The notes: generated from the sequence alone by a model not told the origin. DNA of 64,000 nucleotides from Pardosa pseudoannulata (GCA_032207245.1 CM063510.1:50132595-50196594), one strand, 5' to 3'. Positions 36,050 to 47,654 are shown, counted from the stretch's first letter. Translations and numbers: made by a program.

Positions 36050-36690
36050 CGGTCATTTTATTCCAGACTAATGGACGTGTGCGTTTGGAGAACAACACAA
36101 GTTTGTGATTTGGCTGTCTCCTGCCTACTGTTAATCGTGGGGGAAGAATTTAGTGATAAGGTGTGATACTAAGTATCCCCATAATCTTGGCTTACATGTT
36201 ATCCTGGATGGACCGTTGTAGCTGTTTATTTCTATTATATCATCATCCGTTGATGTGGAAAATTTGTTCACTGATTCTCAACTTATATTTTAACAACAGA
36301 CTATAATGCGCCCATACACACTGCAGGAGTTGTCAGAGACATATTTCATGAACACGATGATGAACTGCAAGTCGCCGGGCTGACTCACAGTCATTCTGTT
36401 TAATATATAATTGAATATTTGGGGGAAGTTTTGGAGGGTAAACAACGCAGTCAGTTTCATATGTAAAGATAATATTTGAACTAGTAGCCTTAAGGAAAGA
36501 GTACCCCTGTAACTGGTGCTCATGGTTTGTATTGGTACATCCTAAGACGGATACAAGGTGAAACGAACGCAAGAGATCGTCCAACAAGATATTCGGGTGG
36601 TGTGGCCTAATACTTGAGATCTGCCCACCATCGCCGGGAGGGTCTCAAGGCCATATGGGCCCGGATTGGTGCTAGATTGTCTAAGATATT
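36050..36690 (+). pseudogene. Tc1-type transposase relic
   Basis: Fragments in several frames follow the Tc1 order: CVWRTTQ (about 36078), LPTVNRGGRI (36121-36150, the family's PTVxxGGG block), LHVILDGP (about 36193), SSSVDVENLFTDSQLIF (about 36243-36293), DYNAPIHTAGVVRDIFHEHD (36299-36358), IIEYLGEVLEGKQRSQF (about 36409-36459) and a C-terminal RRIQGETNARDRPTRYSGG (about 36546-36602). The family has DDN before APIH; here it is DYN, so the second catalytic Asp is a Tyr. Stops (after LIF, after QFHM and elsewhere) and frameshifts confirm decay. The N-terminal DNA-binding half and terminal repeats were not found. Confidence 0.83.
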
Positions 36691-36719
36691 AATAAAGGTT
36701 TGGAATAAAGATTTCACAG

Positions 36720-38142
36720 CAGTTCTTTTTATATTTTTCAATCCAGATAAGTTGTTTTTAAGCATACTAATCCGAGTTTTGTAGCTTTTTTTATGAGGTG
36801 CAACGATAACAAATTTGGCAGGGCTACTAATGATGACACTGTGGAAAAATTACTAGAAATGCAGTTCGAATAAGCCATAGGAAGAAGAAAATTAGGCACA
36901 CAACTGAAAAACTGTGTTAAAGGCAGGTAAAGTAAGAAATTACAAGTGCATCGTTTTAAAAAAGACACTGAAGGACGAATATTGCTTAGCTTGGTTCACC
37001 ACTTTACTTCGTACGTTTCTTGTTGAGGAGTTTATCTTCTCCAATGAAAAGCATCTAAAATAAACTATAACACTTTGAAGCAACTCATTAGCTGCATTAA
37101 CTTAGGGTTGTACAAAAATATGTTTGTTTTTTTATATGTGTAATACATGAAGCCTACAACAGTGCAAATTTTTCTCTTATTTACACCTTTAGAACATTTT
37201 TAATGACATTTTATTCAAGTTATTTTCTATTTATCAAATTTAGCAGAATTTCAGTTGATACATTAAGATACATACAATTATGAGAATTGCTAGTTATAAT
37301 AAAACATCCTGCAAAATAATCTTTTATTCATTTATTACTTATTCGTTATCCTGGAAAATCTGAAAAACAAATTATGTATGAACTTTGGAAATATTCAAAA
37401 TATTAGCTCAATGAATAAAAAAGAATGACATCTTATATTTTCAAACGAAATAGATGTTAGAGTTAGTATGGAATAGTTAAACAATAAATCGCTATAAAAT
37501 GCAAGATAATCATAAGCTTTGTGCATAAAGAAATAACCAAGCGATTAGATGATTATGTGTGTTCAAACGAATATGTTTTATTAGAATAAAAAGGAAAAGA
37601 GATATGAAACCTTGTTGAATGTATGTGTTAGATAACAAATTTATGTAGAGGAATTGTTAAATGAAAGAGCTTGATGTTATATGCTAGTAGAAAATATTTA
37701 ATATTACGATAAGTTATTTTCTATCTAAATGTTATTTAGAACTTGGGAGAGGAAATTGCTTCCATTATTAACTATATAAGAAAGTCTGAACTACATTTTG
37801 GTTTCAATTTTTACATATCATTAGTAGTAAATATTTCTTTCGATAATCAGTCTCCATTTTCCAACAATATTTATTTTCAGATTTCAATGTGCCTCCTATT
37901 TTATAATTTGTAACTTTTCATTGTTTTGGTAAACATCACGAGTTGTTCAGGAAAACAATAGAATTTCTAAAAGAGAACTTTAAATTTATAGTGACAAACG
38001 GTCATCAAATTGGCTGGAATCTACTAAAAATAAATTGAAATTTCCTTCTTTTGTTCAAAATAAAACGTTATTTCACTTTAAAGTAAAACTTACTTCTTTA
38101 AAATCAAGTGAGTTGTTGAGATAGGCGCATTATTTTATTTTG
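36720..38142. other. AT-rich stretch without recognised feature
   Basis: A 76-codon minus frame at 36738-36968 has no recognised domain. A segment near 38143 (TCAAAACCTCCACCATGTTTG, AATAAAAACTTGTAAA) faintly recalls the R1 core and may be a fifth, very old copy. Confidence 0.4.
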
Positions 38143-38189
38143 ATCAAAACCTCCACCATGTTTGAATAAAAACTTGTAAATTATTAATA

Positions 38190-39130
38190 GTTTGATGTTT
38201 TTCTCTTTATGTCTTTAATGGTGGTTTAGAATTTTCTATGTGCTTTATATATTTTTCTGAATTTATTTCGAGTTTCGACATATTGATTTTTAAAAAATTT
38301 GCCTTAAATGTAATTATTTAATTATGAAATTTAAGGGATCACAATACCTTTCGAATTGAAAATCCATCATTACAATAGCCTATTTTTCATCCATTACACA
38401 ATAAAACGTTCTGCTTTATTTAGAATAATTTTATCCTATATCATTATTAAGGAACTCACTTTAGAGACCACCCGTGTGGTGACCGGGTTGATATCAAGGA
38501 ACGGGTCCTCCAGGTTGGGGATTAAGAGTAAGGACAACTATCATACCCCATAAAAAATCTCAGTCAGAAACCTTAACAAAGTGTTTGGAAAAGAAAAGGG
38601 AGACCATTGACTAGATGGTTGGATGATGAGGAAAAATCAGGAATTTGAGAAGTCGATAATGATAGAAGACGCTGGAGCGTGTGGTTGATAAACCAATGCC
38701 TGTAAAGAATTGTTGTGCTTGTAAAAAAGAACTTTAGAGACATTGAGTTTTGTTATATGAAGGAGTATTTTGATTTTTAAAAAACACAAAATATATACTA
38801 CAAAAGAAATGAATAGGTATCCATTAACTCACAAAATAACTTTAATATATTGTAAACTGTAAACCATTTTTTCAATTAAAGTGAAGCTATTTTTCTTTTG
38901 TATCCTGTGAATATCAATTGTTTTAATACGATCAATATATTTTATTTTATTGCATGCTAAAAAATATTTTTTTTTAATTTACAATTTCTTAACAGTTTTT
39001 AGTCTTATTCCTTTAAGGTTTTTTAGGTTTGCCGAAAAACAGATATTTTCTATAATTTGGCCATAAAAATTTAAATTTCAATATACATAATTCAATAGTT
39101 GTCTTGGGAGAAAATAAATTTCAGTTATGT
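38190..39130. repeat. Old segmental duplicate D1, copy 1
   Basis: Shares many words in order with 44380-45000: ACCTTTCGAATTGAAAAT and ACCTTTCAAGCTGAAAAT, CAATAGCCTATTTTTCA and TAATAGCCTCATTCAGT, GTTTTGTTATATGAAGGA in both, TTGTTTTAATACGATCAATA and TTACTTCAATGCGAGCAATA, then TTGCATGCTAAAAAAT and CAGCATGCGAAAATGT. Copy 1 carries an insertion of LINE-like sequence (38460-38715) absent from copy 2. The size and divergence suggest an ancient duplication or an unrecognised repeat family. Confidence 0.65.
38460..38715 (+). pseudogene. LINE-like fragment with GRPLTRWLDD signature
   Basis: One frame reads RNGSSRLGIKSKDNYHTP and a stop. After a short gap it reads KEKGRPLTRWLDDEEKSGI, stop, EVDNDRRRWSVWLINQ. 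The GRPxxRWxDDxEKxL...xxxxRxxWRxx pattern is the C-terminal hallmark of several LINE polyproteins. The Leu-Gly expected after GI is broken by a stop. It is less AT-rich than its surroundings and sits as an insertion in duplicate D1. It differs from the LINE end at 28793. Confidence 0.6.
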
Positions 39131-39464
39131 GTATATTTCCCTGTGTTATTTTCGTATAAGAAAACCTATTGGAAATATCGAAACTAAAAGATATTTTCAA
39201 AGCTAGAGTGATATTTGTAAACTTCTCAAAAACATACATTAAAAAAGAAACCAGTTATACCATTATATAAGTTGAAATTTGCACAGAATGCTTGTTTTGT
39301 TCTGAAATTTGAAATTTACCAATGAGGAAACATGATTGTAAGGAAAGAAAGTAAAAATGTCAAATGATAGAAACAGAATTGTAATTTGGGTGTAGAATAT
39401 AATTGAAATAAAAATCATTAAATGGTTATAAAAAATTCCTACAAATACACTTACCTATTAATAA

Positions 39465-40200
39465 CACGTAGTTTTTCACTTACGGTTATGAAATTATGTG
39501 CACACATAAACTGCTGTATAAGTGAACTTTTAGAATTGACAGCATTGTTGTATAACATATTTGCAATAATAATGAAAAAATACTTCTTATGAGTAAGATT
39601 ATTTATGATTTTGTCTTTTTTCTTTCAATACTTTTCTTTATTCATATATAATTCGGGTGATTATAGGTTGTAATAAAAACACTCTAGTTATAACACGCAC
39701 ACTGATTTTTTGCACTAAATAAAAAATTTAATGTGCTGTACACGAATAAATACCATATTTAAGGGAGTTCAATATATATAAATCTTAAAAAAAATATCAC
39801 AGTTATATTTTGTGTTCTTACAATATACTGCATAGATTTGTGTATGAAAGAAAACAAACCGCATATCTCTACGGTATTTATTTTACCGAATGCTTCATTT
39901 TTGGTGTTATAATGTTAGTTTACACAATTCCCGCTTTAGAAGGTAAAATGTTCTTGAAATTTGCTCCCATTTATAAATTATACTGTATGCTAAGCAATAG
40001 TAAAAGCTTAAGCGAATTGCAAAACCATTAAATTTTATAGTCACTTTACTTTAATATAGTTAAATTTATAATCATAGGAGCTTAAAATAGTATAAAATGT
40101 AACAGATTGCCAGCATTTATTGAAACACTAGGACTATAATTTGTAAATTCAATTATTTCAGAATTAATAAAAATATTTCTCAAGTTCAAATTCATATAAC
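39465..40200. repeat. Tandem duplicate D2, copy 1
   Basis: TTATGAAATTATGTGCACACATAA with CTGCTGTATAAGTGA (39485), TGACAGCATTGTTGTATAA, TATGAGTAAGATTATTTAT, TTTAGAAGGTAAAATGTTCTTG, CTCCCATTTATAAATTATAC and CTTAAAATAGTATAAAATGT all recur in order in 40345-41240. Confidence 0.75.
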
Positions 40201-40344
40201 TTAAATTCTATTTATAATCCACAGGGTTACAATTCTGTACAGATACTCTTGGATATATATTCTTGGATTTGTTTGCGAGTTCATTAGATAAATACAGCAT
40301 CATGTTTATTCAGCGGATGGAGGACAAACTAAAGGGTTTTAACA

Positions 40345-41240
40345 AGTTATTTACTTATGGTTAAGAAATCATGTGCACATATAACCTGCAGTGTAAGTGA
40401 TTTATTCGTGTTACTAGCAGTATTGTATAAAGGAAATGTAATAGTTATAAATTCTACATGAAATAATTATAAACAATACTTATAATGAATAAGATATTTT
40501 TATTATCAGCTTTATTCAATGCTTACCTTTCTTCATATGTATATTGAGTGACTGCAGGATTTAGGAACAATTATTGCAGGCATTACCGTACATAAGTAAA
40601 TGCGATATTTAATGGGGATTAATTTGCTTGTAGCTCGGAAAAAATCAGATTTTTATTTAAGCTTACAAAACACTACATAATTTCTTAAATCAGAGAAAAC
40701 AAATTTATGTCTAAACGATTTTAGAGGGTTGTGTGTAGTGTAACACCATGTACAGAGGCGAAGGATCAATAATAAATAACAATATATTTATAACAAATTA
40801 AATTAATTAACAAATAAAGAAATAGCTAAATTGCGTGCCGGAGTTCTTCTTGTGCGGCAACGAAATATATATGCAAAGGGAATGTGCATAAATGCCGTAT
40901 GGGGTATTCTATGTACGGTTAAGGAGAAAGCCTGTGGTGATTGCGACTTACGATTGGTACGCTATTCTTCCCCACACGACAATTATATTACCAAATACTT
41001 CAAATTGTTTTTAAAATATTACGTTACACCACTGCTATTTTAGCAAGTAAATGTCCTTGAAAATTGTTCCCATTTATGAATTATACTGTGCTAAAAACTA
41101 TGATAAAAAGCGAATTAGATTGAAAAATCAATTCATTTTACAGTCCGTAAACATTATTCTAAAATCTATTTTCAAGAGAACTTAAAATAGTGTAAAATGT
41201 AATAGATGGTCTGTATTTCTTAAAAGATGAGTACTAAAAT
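40345..41240. repeat. Tandem duplicate D2, copy 2, with an internal insertion
   Basis: The spacing to copy 1 is about 880 bp at the left (AAATCATGTGCACATATAAC at 40367) and about 1100 bp at the right (TTCCCATTTATGAATTATAC at 41070). Copy 2 has therefore gained about 220 bp, somewhere between 40620 and 40970. That interval holds GTGCCGGAGTTCTTCTTGTG and GTACGGTTAAGGAGAAAGCC, unlike its AT-rich surroundings. A 70-codon frame at 40831-41043 lies mostly in the extra sequence and has no recognised domain. Confidence 0.7.
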
Positions 41241-42215
41241 CTTAATGTTTACTTGTCTCGGAATTTTATTTTTAAATATTTGTTAGGTTCAAACTATAAT
41301 ACAGTCTAATGAAATTTTATATATTTTTCTGTACAAAAAAGTGGAAAACATTTTTAAAAAGAGCTAAAAAGTTATAGGTTATATCGAAAATAATGTCTAA
41401 ATTTAAAAGTCTTTAGATTTTTAAATTAAAAGTCTAAAAATTTTAAAAAATTTATATTGCAGTTATACACCTATAAGCATATATCTGGTGGAAAAGATTC
41501 ATTATAAAGTGAAATAAAGTTATTTGTCCCACCCTACATTAATGTTTTTTATTCATACAACATGAAAAACGCAACTGAAGTATGAAATAGAATAAAAAAT
41601 AATTTTTCGTTAGACCTGCTAAAAGTTGGTTCTGTAGACCCACCCACTAAGGTGCGAATCTGTAACTTTGGAAACTCCATAAATAAATAGATAAATATTT
41701 TAATAAATAGAAATTTTTTTTCCGTTACAAAATGTTCCTTTTCGTTTCAAATGAGAACACGCATGAAAGGACTATATTTTCACTCTGATCTCCAGGAAAG
41801 TGCTGATGGTAGGGGGAGGGAACTTCTTTTCAAAAATTTTATTCTTCACTTTATGGAAAATGAATTCAAATATTTCGTCACTTGAGTGATAAAAGAAAAC
41901 TTAAAAATTTTTTAAAGGTAAAACGCTAGATACTTTTGCTTAAGTTTATAAAATAGTACCAGAGTTATGAATAATTTTACAGGTTGTTAAAGTTTTGAGG
42001 GAAATTTAATTTTTCGTGTTCACTGCACTTACATTTCAAGTAATGTTAAGATTCATTAAGTTTAAAATATATGTAACTGGTAAAAATATTCTTCACTAAT
42101 CACTCGGCAGAAAAAGTCCATGTGTTTAGTTAACAGGGCTTGCTTGGCAATGTAACTCCGATAACTCCGATGGTGAAAAAGGCTCTCACTCTGAACTCAA
42201 GACCAGACAAATTAC
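41241..42215. other. AT-rich stretch without recognised gene
   Basis: No gene, RNA or transposon end found. This is where the pol part of the LTR element would lie if it were complete, and it shows no protease, reverse transcriptase or integrase similarity on either strand. Confidence 0.5.
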
Positions 42216-42632
42216 TTAGTAAAAATATTTTATTTTAACAGTAATGATGGAAAACTGACAGACACGTCTTACACCTACAAGCAACAGAGATCTCTGACCT
42301 ACGCCCTCAACGTTCCACCGCAGCCTATCTTTCTCGGCCTCCAAGCTTTCAAGCTTTTGGCGTAAATATGCCAATTCCTGCTCTTGGTGTATCCTACGCC
42401 TGTCCTGCTCTTCGCGGCTCTTGAGCTTCTCGCATCTCGCAAAATATTCCTGCTCTTTCCTTTCTTCCACGATTCCTTCGAGCAAAACCTTGGCTGTTTC
42501 CTCGTCGAAATCCTCGGCCGCTTTTATGATTTTTATGAGCGGTAATTTGCCCATCTCCCCAGAAGCTTCAACTTCAAACTTTAATGCCAGCTGCACAAGA
42601 TCTGCCTTTCTGGCCCTGATCAGAACATCCAT
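42216..42632 (-). pseudogene. gag N-terminal fragment
   Basis: The start is taken at ATG 42630-42632 because MDVLIRARKADLVQLALKFE is the usual N-terminus of this arthropod gag type. An in-frame ATG lies 28 codons upstream at 42716, but the added residues do not look like gag. Residues 1-60 or so are helical, with LPLIKIIKAAEDFDEETAKV. Residues 60-105 form a charged heptad-like segment (EERKEQEYFARCEKLKSREE ... QELAYLRQKLESLEAEKDRL) likely to be a coiled coil. Family gags run several hundred residues with capsid and often zinc-knuckle parts; this one ends after about 138. The last 25 or so residues are AT-driven and probably read out of the element. It could be expressed as a short coiled-coil protein, but nothing here shows that. 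Confidence 0.75.
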
Positions 42633-43075
42633 TTTAATAATAAAATGCTTATCTACCCCGCAGCTACCCGAGAATAATCCTAAAGCTTCAACACGAGCAA
42701 ATGCACTTAAAAACAATCACACGTTACCTTCTATGGCAGAATTAACCATTAAATAGAAGAAAAACAGGATATTGAAGAGAACATAATTTAATATATAAAT
42801 ACATGCAACCTTACATACATTAAATACATGCAAAACACACTGAAATAATAAACTGAGAAACAAAAATAACCACAACAATAGAAACTCGAAACCTACCCCG
42901 AACAAAACATTTCCTAATTCGCGCGCGACCCTTTGCACTGAATTAACTTAGCATGAGAAAAACAGGGAAGAAAACGAGCACAGTTCATGCGCCTACCTTT
43001 TCTGACGATCATCACGATCACTACGACGAATGGCACGTTATCTTGCGTCCGTAGTTCTCTTCACAGCTTCCCAAA

Positions 43076-43226
43076 CGCTCCTTGGCCGATGACTGTCACA
43101 GTTGCCGCATCCAGGGGACTACCGCGAAGTTGCCGATTGCGTCTCTTGCTCCCCGAGCGCTCCTTGGCCGATGACTCTGTCCCAGTTGCCGCATCTAGGG
43201 GACTACCGCGACGTTGCCGACGATTC
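43076..43226 (-). repeat. 82-bp tandem repeat in the LTR-element leader
   Basis: CGCTCCTTGGCCGATGACT starts at 43076 and again at 43158. AGTTGCCGCATCCAGGGGAC / AGTTGCCGCATCTAGGGGAC and TACCGCGAAGTTGCCGA / TACCGCGACGTTGCCGA follow in both. A third partial AGTTGCCGATGA occurs at 43254. It lies between primer site and gag. Confidence 0.9.
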
Positions 43227-43330
43227 ACTCCTGGGACACTGTGTCGTTCTCACAGTTGCCGATGATACCTCCAGTTTCTTGCCGTAGTCTCCAAATTTCT
43301 GACGTTTCCTTTTTCCGCATCCAGGTGACA

Positions 43331-43349
43331 GACTCCACTCCTGAGGCCA
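43331..43349 (-). promoter_or_regulatory. Primer-binding site, tRNA-Leu-like
   Basis: Minus-strand TGGCCTCAGGAGTGG, four bases inside the LTR end, is close to the complement of the 3' end of tRNA-Leu (TGGTGTCAGGAGTGG; 13 of 15). This is where reverse transcription would be primed. Confidence 0.7.
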
Positions 43350-43353
43350 CGTA

Positions 43354-43945
43354 TGTAACGCACACTCTTTTCTTACGGTGCGCTACGTTTTAGCGAGATA
43401 CCTGCACGCCTACTTTACTGGGGCAGGTACGTTCGTAAACTGTCGCTGGGATGCATTACTTTTAAAATAATTCCTCGGAAACCTCTTACAGACGAAATAA
43501 CATTTTTTATTTACATAAAATTAAGAAAAAAAAACAATTAAAGAAAATGACATATCAAAATTGAGTCTTAGAGCCAATCCTAGCTAAATATTTTAAAGTG
43601 ACCGAGCATTGTCCTTTCTTTCCACATCAGCGCAGAGAGATGTTTTTCAGCTGGCGGCCCAATCTCGACTCTCCCAATCTCTCTTCTCTGCTGAACTCCA
43701 ACAGCCCCCTTCCTTCTTCGGGGGGGGGGGTTGTCTGGAAACTTGAGCCCTGCCGAAAATGGCATACACTCCTCCTCCGAGAACCTGCAACAACATCCAC
43801 CAGTGCCTCCGAAAAACGTTATCAGCCCCCTTTGCCGGCCGGCTTCTTATTTCTCCTAAGAAAAGCCGCGTGGAAGGGGTCAAAATGGGGCGATTCTCCC
43901 AATGTCATTCAGAGCACACAAAGTCGTGGGTGCAAATTCCTTACA
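43354..43945 (-). repeat. 5' LTR, 592 bp
   Basis: On the minus strand it begins TGTAAGGAATT (at 43945) and ends GTGTGCGTTACA (at 43354), so TGTAA and TTACA form the short inverted repeat expected of LTRs. The end position is backed by the primer site four bases beyond. It includes a G9-10 run near 43726. No second copy is in the window, so its age cannot be read from LTR divergence. Confidence 0.78.
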
Positions 43946-44379
43946 GCATTTATAACAAAATATTATAAATACATAATTATACCGTAAAGGTATCGACAGC
44001 ACACCTACTGTTAAAATTTTAAGATGAAAAAAATTAGCTGCTGTATATCGGCATCTAGTGTTAGAATTTCATGACAACATCTAAAGAGACATTTAATGGT
44101 GACTCCCTAAATTTTTAGGCCACGCCTCTTCAGCGGAATAATTTTTATTCACAAGCTTTCAGCCATTTCGTTAGTTTTGTGATTTAGATTCGTGTCTTTC
44201 TTTAGGATGTATCTTGCATTTTATGTTGATTTAGAGAAGTTTCCTTAAACATCAAAATTGATTTTCCTTTACTTCTTCACAATCATGAGTCCAATTAAGG
44301 TTCTAAAATGGATTTTAAAGGCATTATTTTAAACGTTCAAATGCACCATAGGGTTGAGTGTGATACATTTGAATAATTG

Positions 44380-45000
44380 CTTTAATTCCAGTTCCTTTTC
44401 TTTTTTGAAGTATATATTATGCAGTAGACTTACAGGTATGAGAGATAGTTTGTACTGCCAAAGGAATGTTTGTATTAAATTATGGAATGTATTAATCGAA
44501 AATATGAATCTAGGAAGCGTAGTACCTTTCAAGCTGAAAATTCTTCCCTATAATAGCCTCATTCAGTATAAAATAAAAGATTCTGCTATTTATAAAATAA
44601 AATTCTAGTAGGGCCAGGCGCTTATACAATTGTTTAGTTTTGTTATATGAAGGAATATATTTAAAAAGCTCGAAAACAATTTTTCTCAAAATAAATTTTG
44701 GAACCTGTAAGTTAAAAAAATATGCATTTCAAATCAACATTAATTACATTTTTCATTATGTGAACCTCAATTACTTCAATGCGAGCAATATTTAATTCAC
44801 AGCATGCGAAAATGTTGTTTAATTAAAAAGTTTCACTACATCACATTAAAAAAATATTTTTTTTAAACATAAATTCACGAGTTTTTGGTTTTCAGAATAA
44901 AAGATATTTTACTTCAGTTCGACATAAAAATTAAGTTTCCAATGTACGTATTTTAAAAGTTATCTTTTGGGTATGGAATTTCATTTTGGTATACACTTTA
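44380..45000. repeat. Old segmental duplicate D1, copy 2
   Basis: Counterpart of 38190-39130 without its LINE-like insertion. Shared words are listed there. Confidence 0.65.
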
Positions 45001-45437
45001 TAGCTGTTTTTTAAAATATAAAACTTAAAACAAAACTAGATAATTTTGCTTAAATTTGAACGATGTTAAGGAATTTGTAAAAAGTCCATTCAAAAAGAAA
45101 TAGACATTTTTATTTTATGTCTAATCAAAAATGATGCTATATAGAACATTTTAATTTTCGAAATGTTCTCATAAATTATATTTGGGATAACAATCCCACT
45201 TATTTTGTACACATGATTCTTGTTGTTAATGCCACTTGGACGAGGCAAGCATGTGAGCTAGAGATTTTTCGAATTAAGTCGAAGTGATGACACTTTCGTT
45301 TTAAGAGCACCACTAGGAACAAAGAACGACATCTCTCGATTGAGTTTTCGTAATTTAGAAGGAGGGCCAAATAGAAGACTCTCAGGTTTAGCCTGCTGCC
45401 TCCATATGTATCGTTTGGGAATTTGGAAAAACATGCG

Positions 45438-45573
45438 ACCATTAACCTATTTTATGTGCCCCAATCGCTGTTAATGATGGTAGTGGACATTTTACCAGCT
45501 TATGGTTATGGTTTGAACTTGCAACTCTCCTGTTAAGAGAACATTATTTTCAGCGACTGTTTCCTCAGTTTAA
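45438..45573 (-). mobile_element. tRNA-like SINE, family B, copy 1
   Basis: Plus-strand words CATTAACCTATTTTATGTGC, CCAATCGCTGTTAATGATGG and ATGGTTTGAACTTGCAACTC align with 59025-59152 (CACTAACATGTTTTATGTGC, AAACCGTTAGTGAACACGG, ATGATCCCGTAACCCACCGG). On the minus strand the segment contains AGTTCAAACC, a good B box, and near the start CTGAGGAAACAGTCGCTG in the A-box position. It is a different family from A: neither the body nor the tail is shared. Confidence 0.6.
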
Positions 45574-47654
45574 TCTATTAATTGGAATTGCACGTAAAAC
45601 CAAGTTCTCATGAATAAAATTAAAAAGTTTTTTACTATTGACAGATATTTCTTTCATTGTATGGTAAAGAAAGCATATACTACAATAGTGTAAGAAGGTC
45701 GAGAGAGCGGTCACGCATAAAACATAGGTTTGTTGTAGAGCATGGCCAACAAGAATGCCCTCCTCTTAGTTCCGAAATTCGTTTGACCCATTTAATTACC
45801 ACGTGTATGACTGTCTTTTAAGTAAATCTGCGTTGGAATAAAATCATGAATCCCAAGCATGTGTAAAGTAACCTGAAATAGATGGAAAAAAATGTCACCA
45901 AATCTAGTTGCACCGTACCTCGAAGTACTCTGTTGTGCACTGTTCGTGTTTTTTTCATCTTGTGCTGAAATCATCATGTGTTTTTCTCCAAACTCGAGTA
46001 GTTTTTTTTTCTCACGTTTGTCGATCATGCAACAATCATTTAAACAATTCGCCAGTCCCAGGATATGCTCACAATCTTAATATACTTTGTATAAATCAGT
46101 TTACTTAGTAAACATACTTTATTTTCATCTTAAAGACGAAGAACAGATAGACAAACGTGCATCTGATTGATCTGTAAAAAGCCGTCTTGAAGAGAAAAAA
46201 ATCCCTCGAATGAAAAATGTTATCACAGTTTCTTTTGTGGCTTGTTAAAATATACTGTCTTTGCAGTCAGCTTCTTCCATGTCTTGCTTCGATAATAGAA
46301 AATCGTAATGTAGTGATGTTGTTTGCTTTAACAAGTAAAAACTGTTTTCGAAACTTGATTCTTCAAAAAGTGTAATTAAGTCTTTATTTTTCATTAAAGT
46401 TAACGAGTAAAATTTTCATTTGTCCAGTATGTTAAAAACAAACTCAAGTTGAAAAAAAAACAACGGGGCTTACTTGCTATTAAGAATGATTTGCAGCTAC
46501 ACTCGAATAAACTAAATACCCGAAATGGGGAGGGAAAATGAGAGCTGAACAACAAAAGATATTTACAGGTGTTTTTTCTGATGTGAAAAGAGTGGTAAAA
46601 AATTTCCCGTATCGTTCTTATAGTGGATGGGCGGCGTTAAAGAGAGAACACAATGGTATGCAAAATGAGGAAGAGAGACGCTTTAGGCCATGTTTGAAAG
46701 TGACGATTTTTTCGGAGGGGAATTAATTTGGTGAAGGATACAGAAAAGATTTTCTTTATATTATTGTGTATGGAACTTTATCGGAACCAACGTCTAGCGA
46801 CTGATTAGAGTGATGGCTTAACGAGGTTTTTACACTCTCTCACACACATGTGTTCACTTTAAATATTTCAAAACATTTAATCTAAACGTAACTAAAGTGT
46901 TTTTCCCAGTTTTAATTTTACATTGCTTTGAATAAAATCAAGTCTCAGTGCTAAACTGCTACTTCTTCCATTTACACATGAATAAAATATTTTTATCTAT
47001 TTTTCCACATAATTCCTTAATGCATTTTTATTCAATTTTTTAATCTTTTTTTGCAGATTTTTTTTTTAAATTTGATGCTACAAAGTATACAAATTCTTGT
47101 AGATTTGTATTTGTAAATTGCTATTTGAACAGTTAATGATCGATTATAAGGGAAGAATTTTACAGCTCAGAGAGTTAAAAGTTGGCATTCAGAGAAAATT
47201 GAGGTCGCTTCAACGACTTGGAAAACTCAGGATTAGACCTCAAAGAGTGTTTTGTGGTATTAATTGATAGTTTAGTTAAATAAACACCTAATAAGACTGT
47301 AATAATTCTTTACTCATTACTGACTCAATACTTTCCTTGTATTGCTCATTCTTTTTCAGAACTCACTTACAATCTCGTCTCTCTAGATGGCATTTTACAA
47401 ATTTTAAATCTCTAACACTTCAAGCGAAAGCTTTATAGGAGATAATAATGACCAAAATACGATTGAAAACAGAAAATATTAACTGCCCGCATGACCAATC
47501 ATTTGAGAAAATGGGTTTAAGGATGAAGGGGAATGACTTCATTTATTTAAGCTTTTGACTAAAAGTGGCACAATTTCAATTTAACTTGGCATGTCATGGG
47601 ATTTGCAAGCTTCAATCTTAATTTGTTGATGAGCTACATCAGCACGTGTAGGTC
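45574..47654. other. AT-rich stretch without recognised gene
   Basis: Frames of 60-78 codons at 45792-46108 and 46538-46726 overlap on both strands and show no known domain. No RNA gene or transposon end was recognised. Confidence 0.45.

Larger units (their letters stand above)
42216..43945 (-). mobile_element. Truncated Ty3/gypsy-like LTR retrotransposon (5' end only)
   Basis: On the minus strand, in order: a 592-bp LTR (43945 to 43354), a four-base spacer, a primer-binding site (43349-43331), a leader of about 700 bp with an 82-bp tandem repeat, and a gag frame starting at 42632. After the gag coiled-coil the element stops. No protease, reverse transcriptase, RNase H, integrase or second LTR is present. 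The whole block is markedly more GC-rich than its flanks, suggesting a fairly recent insertion that was truncated or rearranged. Ty3/gypsy assignment rests on the gag type and is an inference. Confidence 0.75.

Noticed and set aside
40739..41028. Apparent 290-bp solo LTR with TGTAAC...GTTACA ends
   Set aside because: Comparison with the neighbouring duplicate shows that homology runs straight across the supposed right end (TTACACAATTCCCGC against TTACACCACTGC), and no target duplication flanks it. The ends are coincidental.
42421..42756. 111-codon plus-strand frame opposite gag
   Set aside because: It is the antisense shadow of the gag frame; the minus-strand reading has the recognisable gag N-terminus and coiled coil.
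43598..43987. 129-codon plus frame and minus frames in the LTR
   Set aside because: They lie within the LTR, whose higher GC lowers stop-codon frequency; no retroviral or host protein is recognisable.
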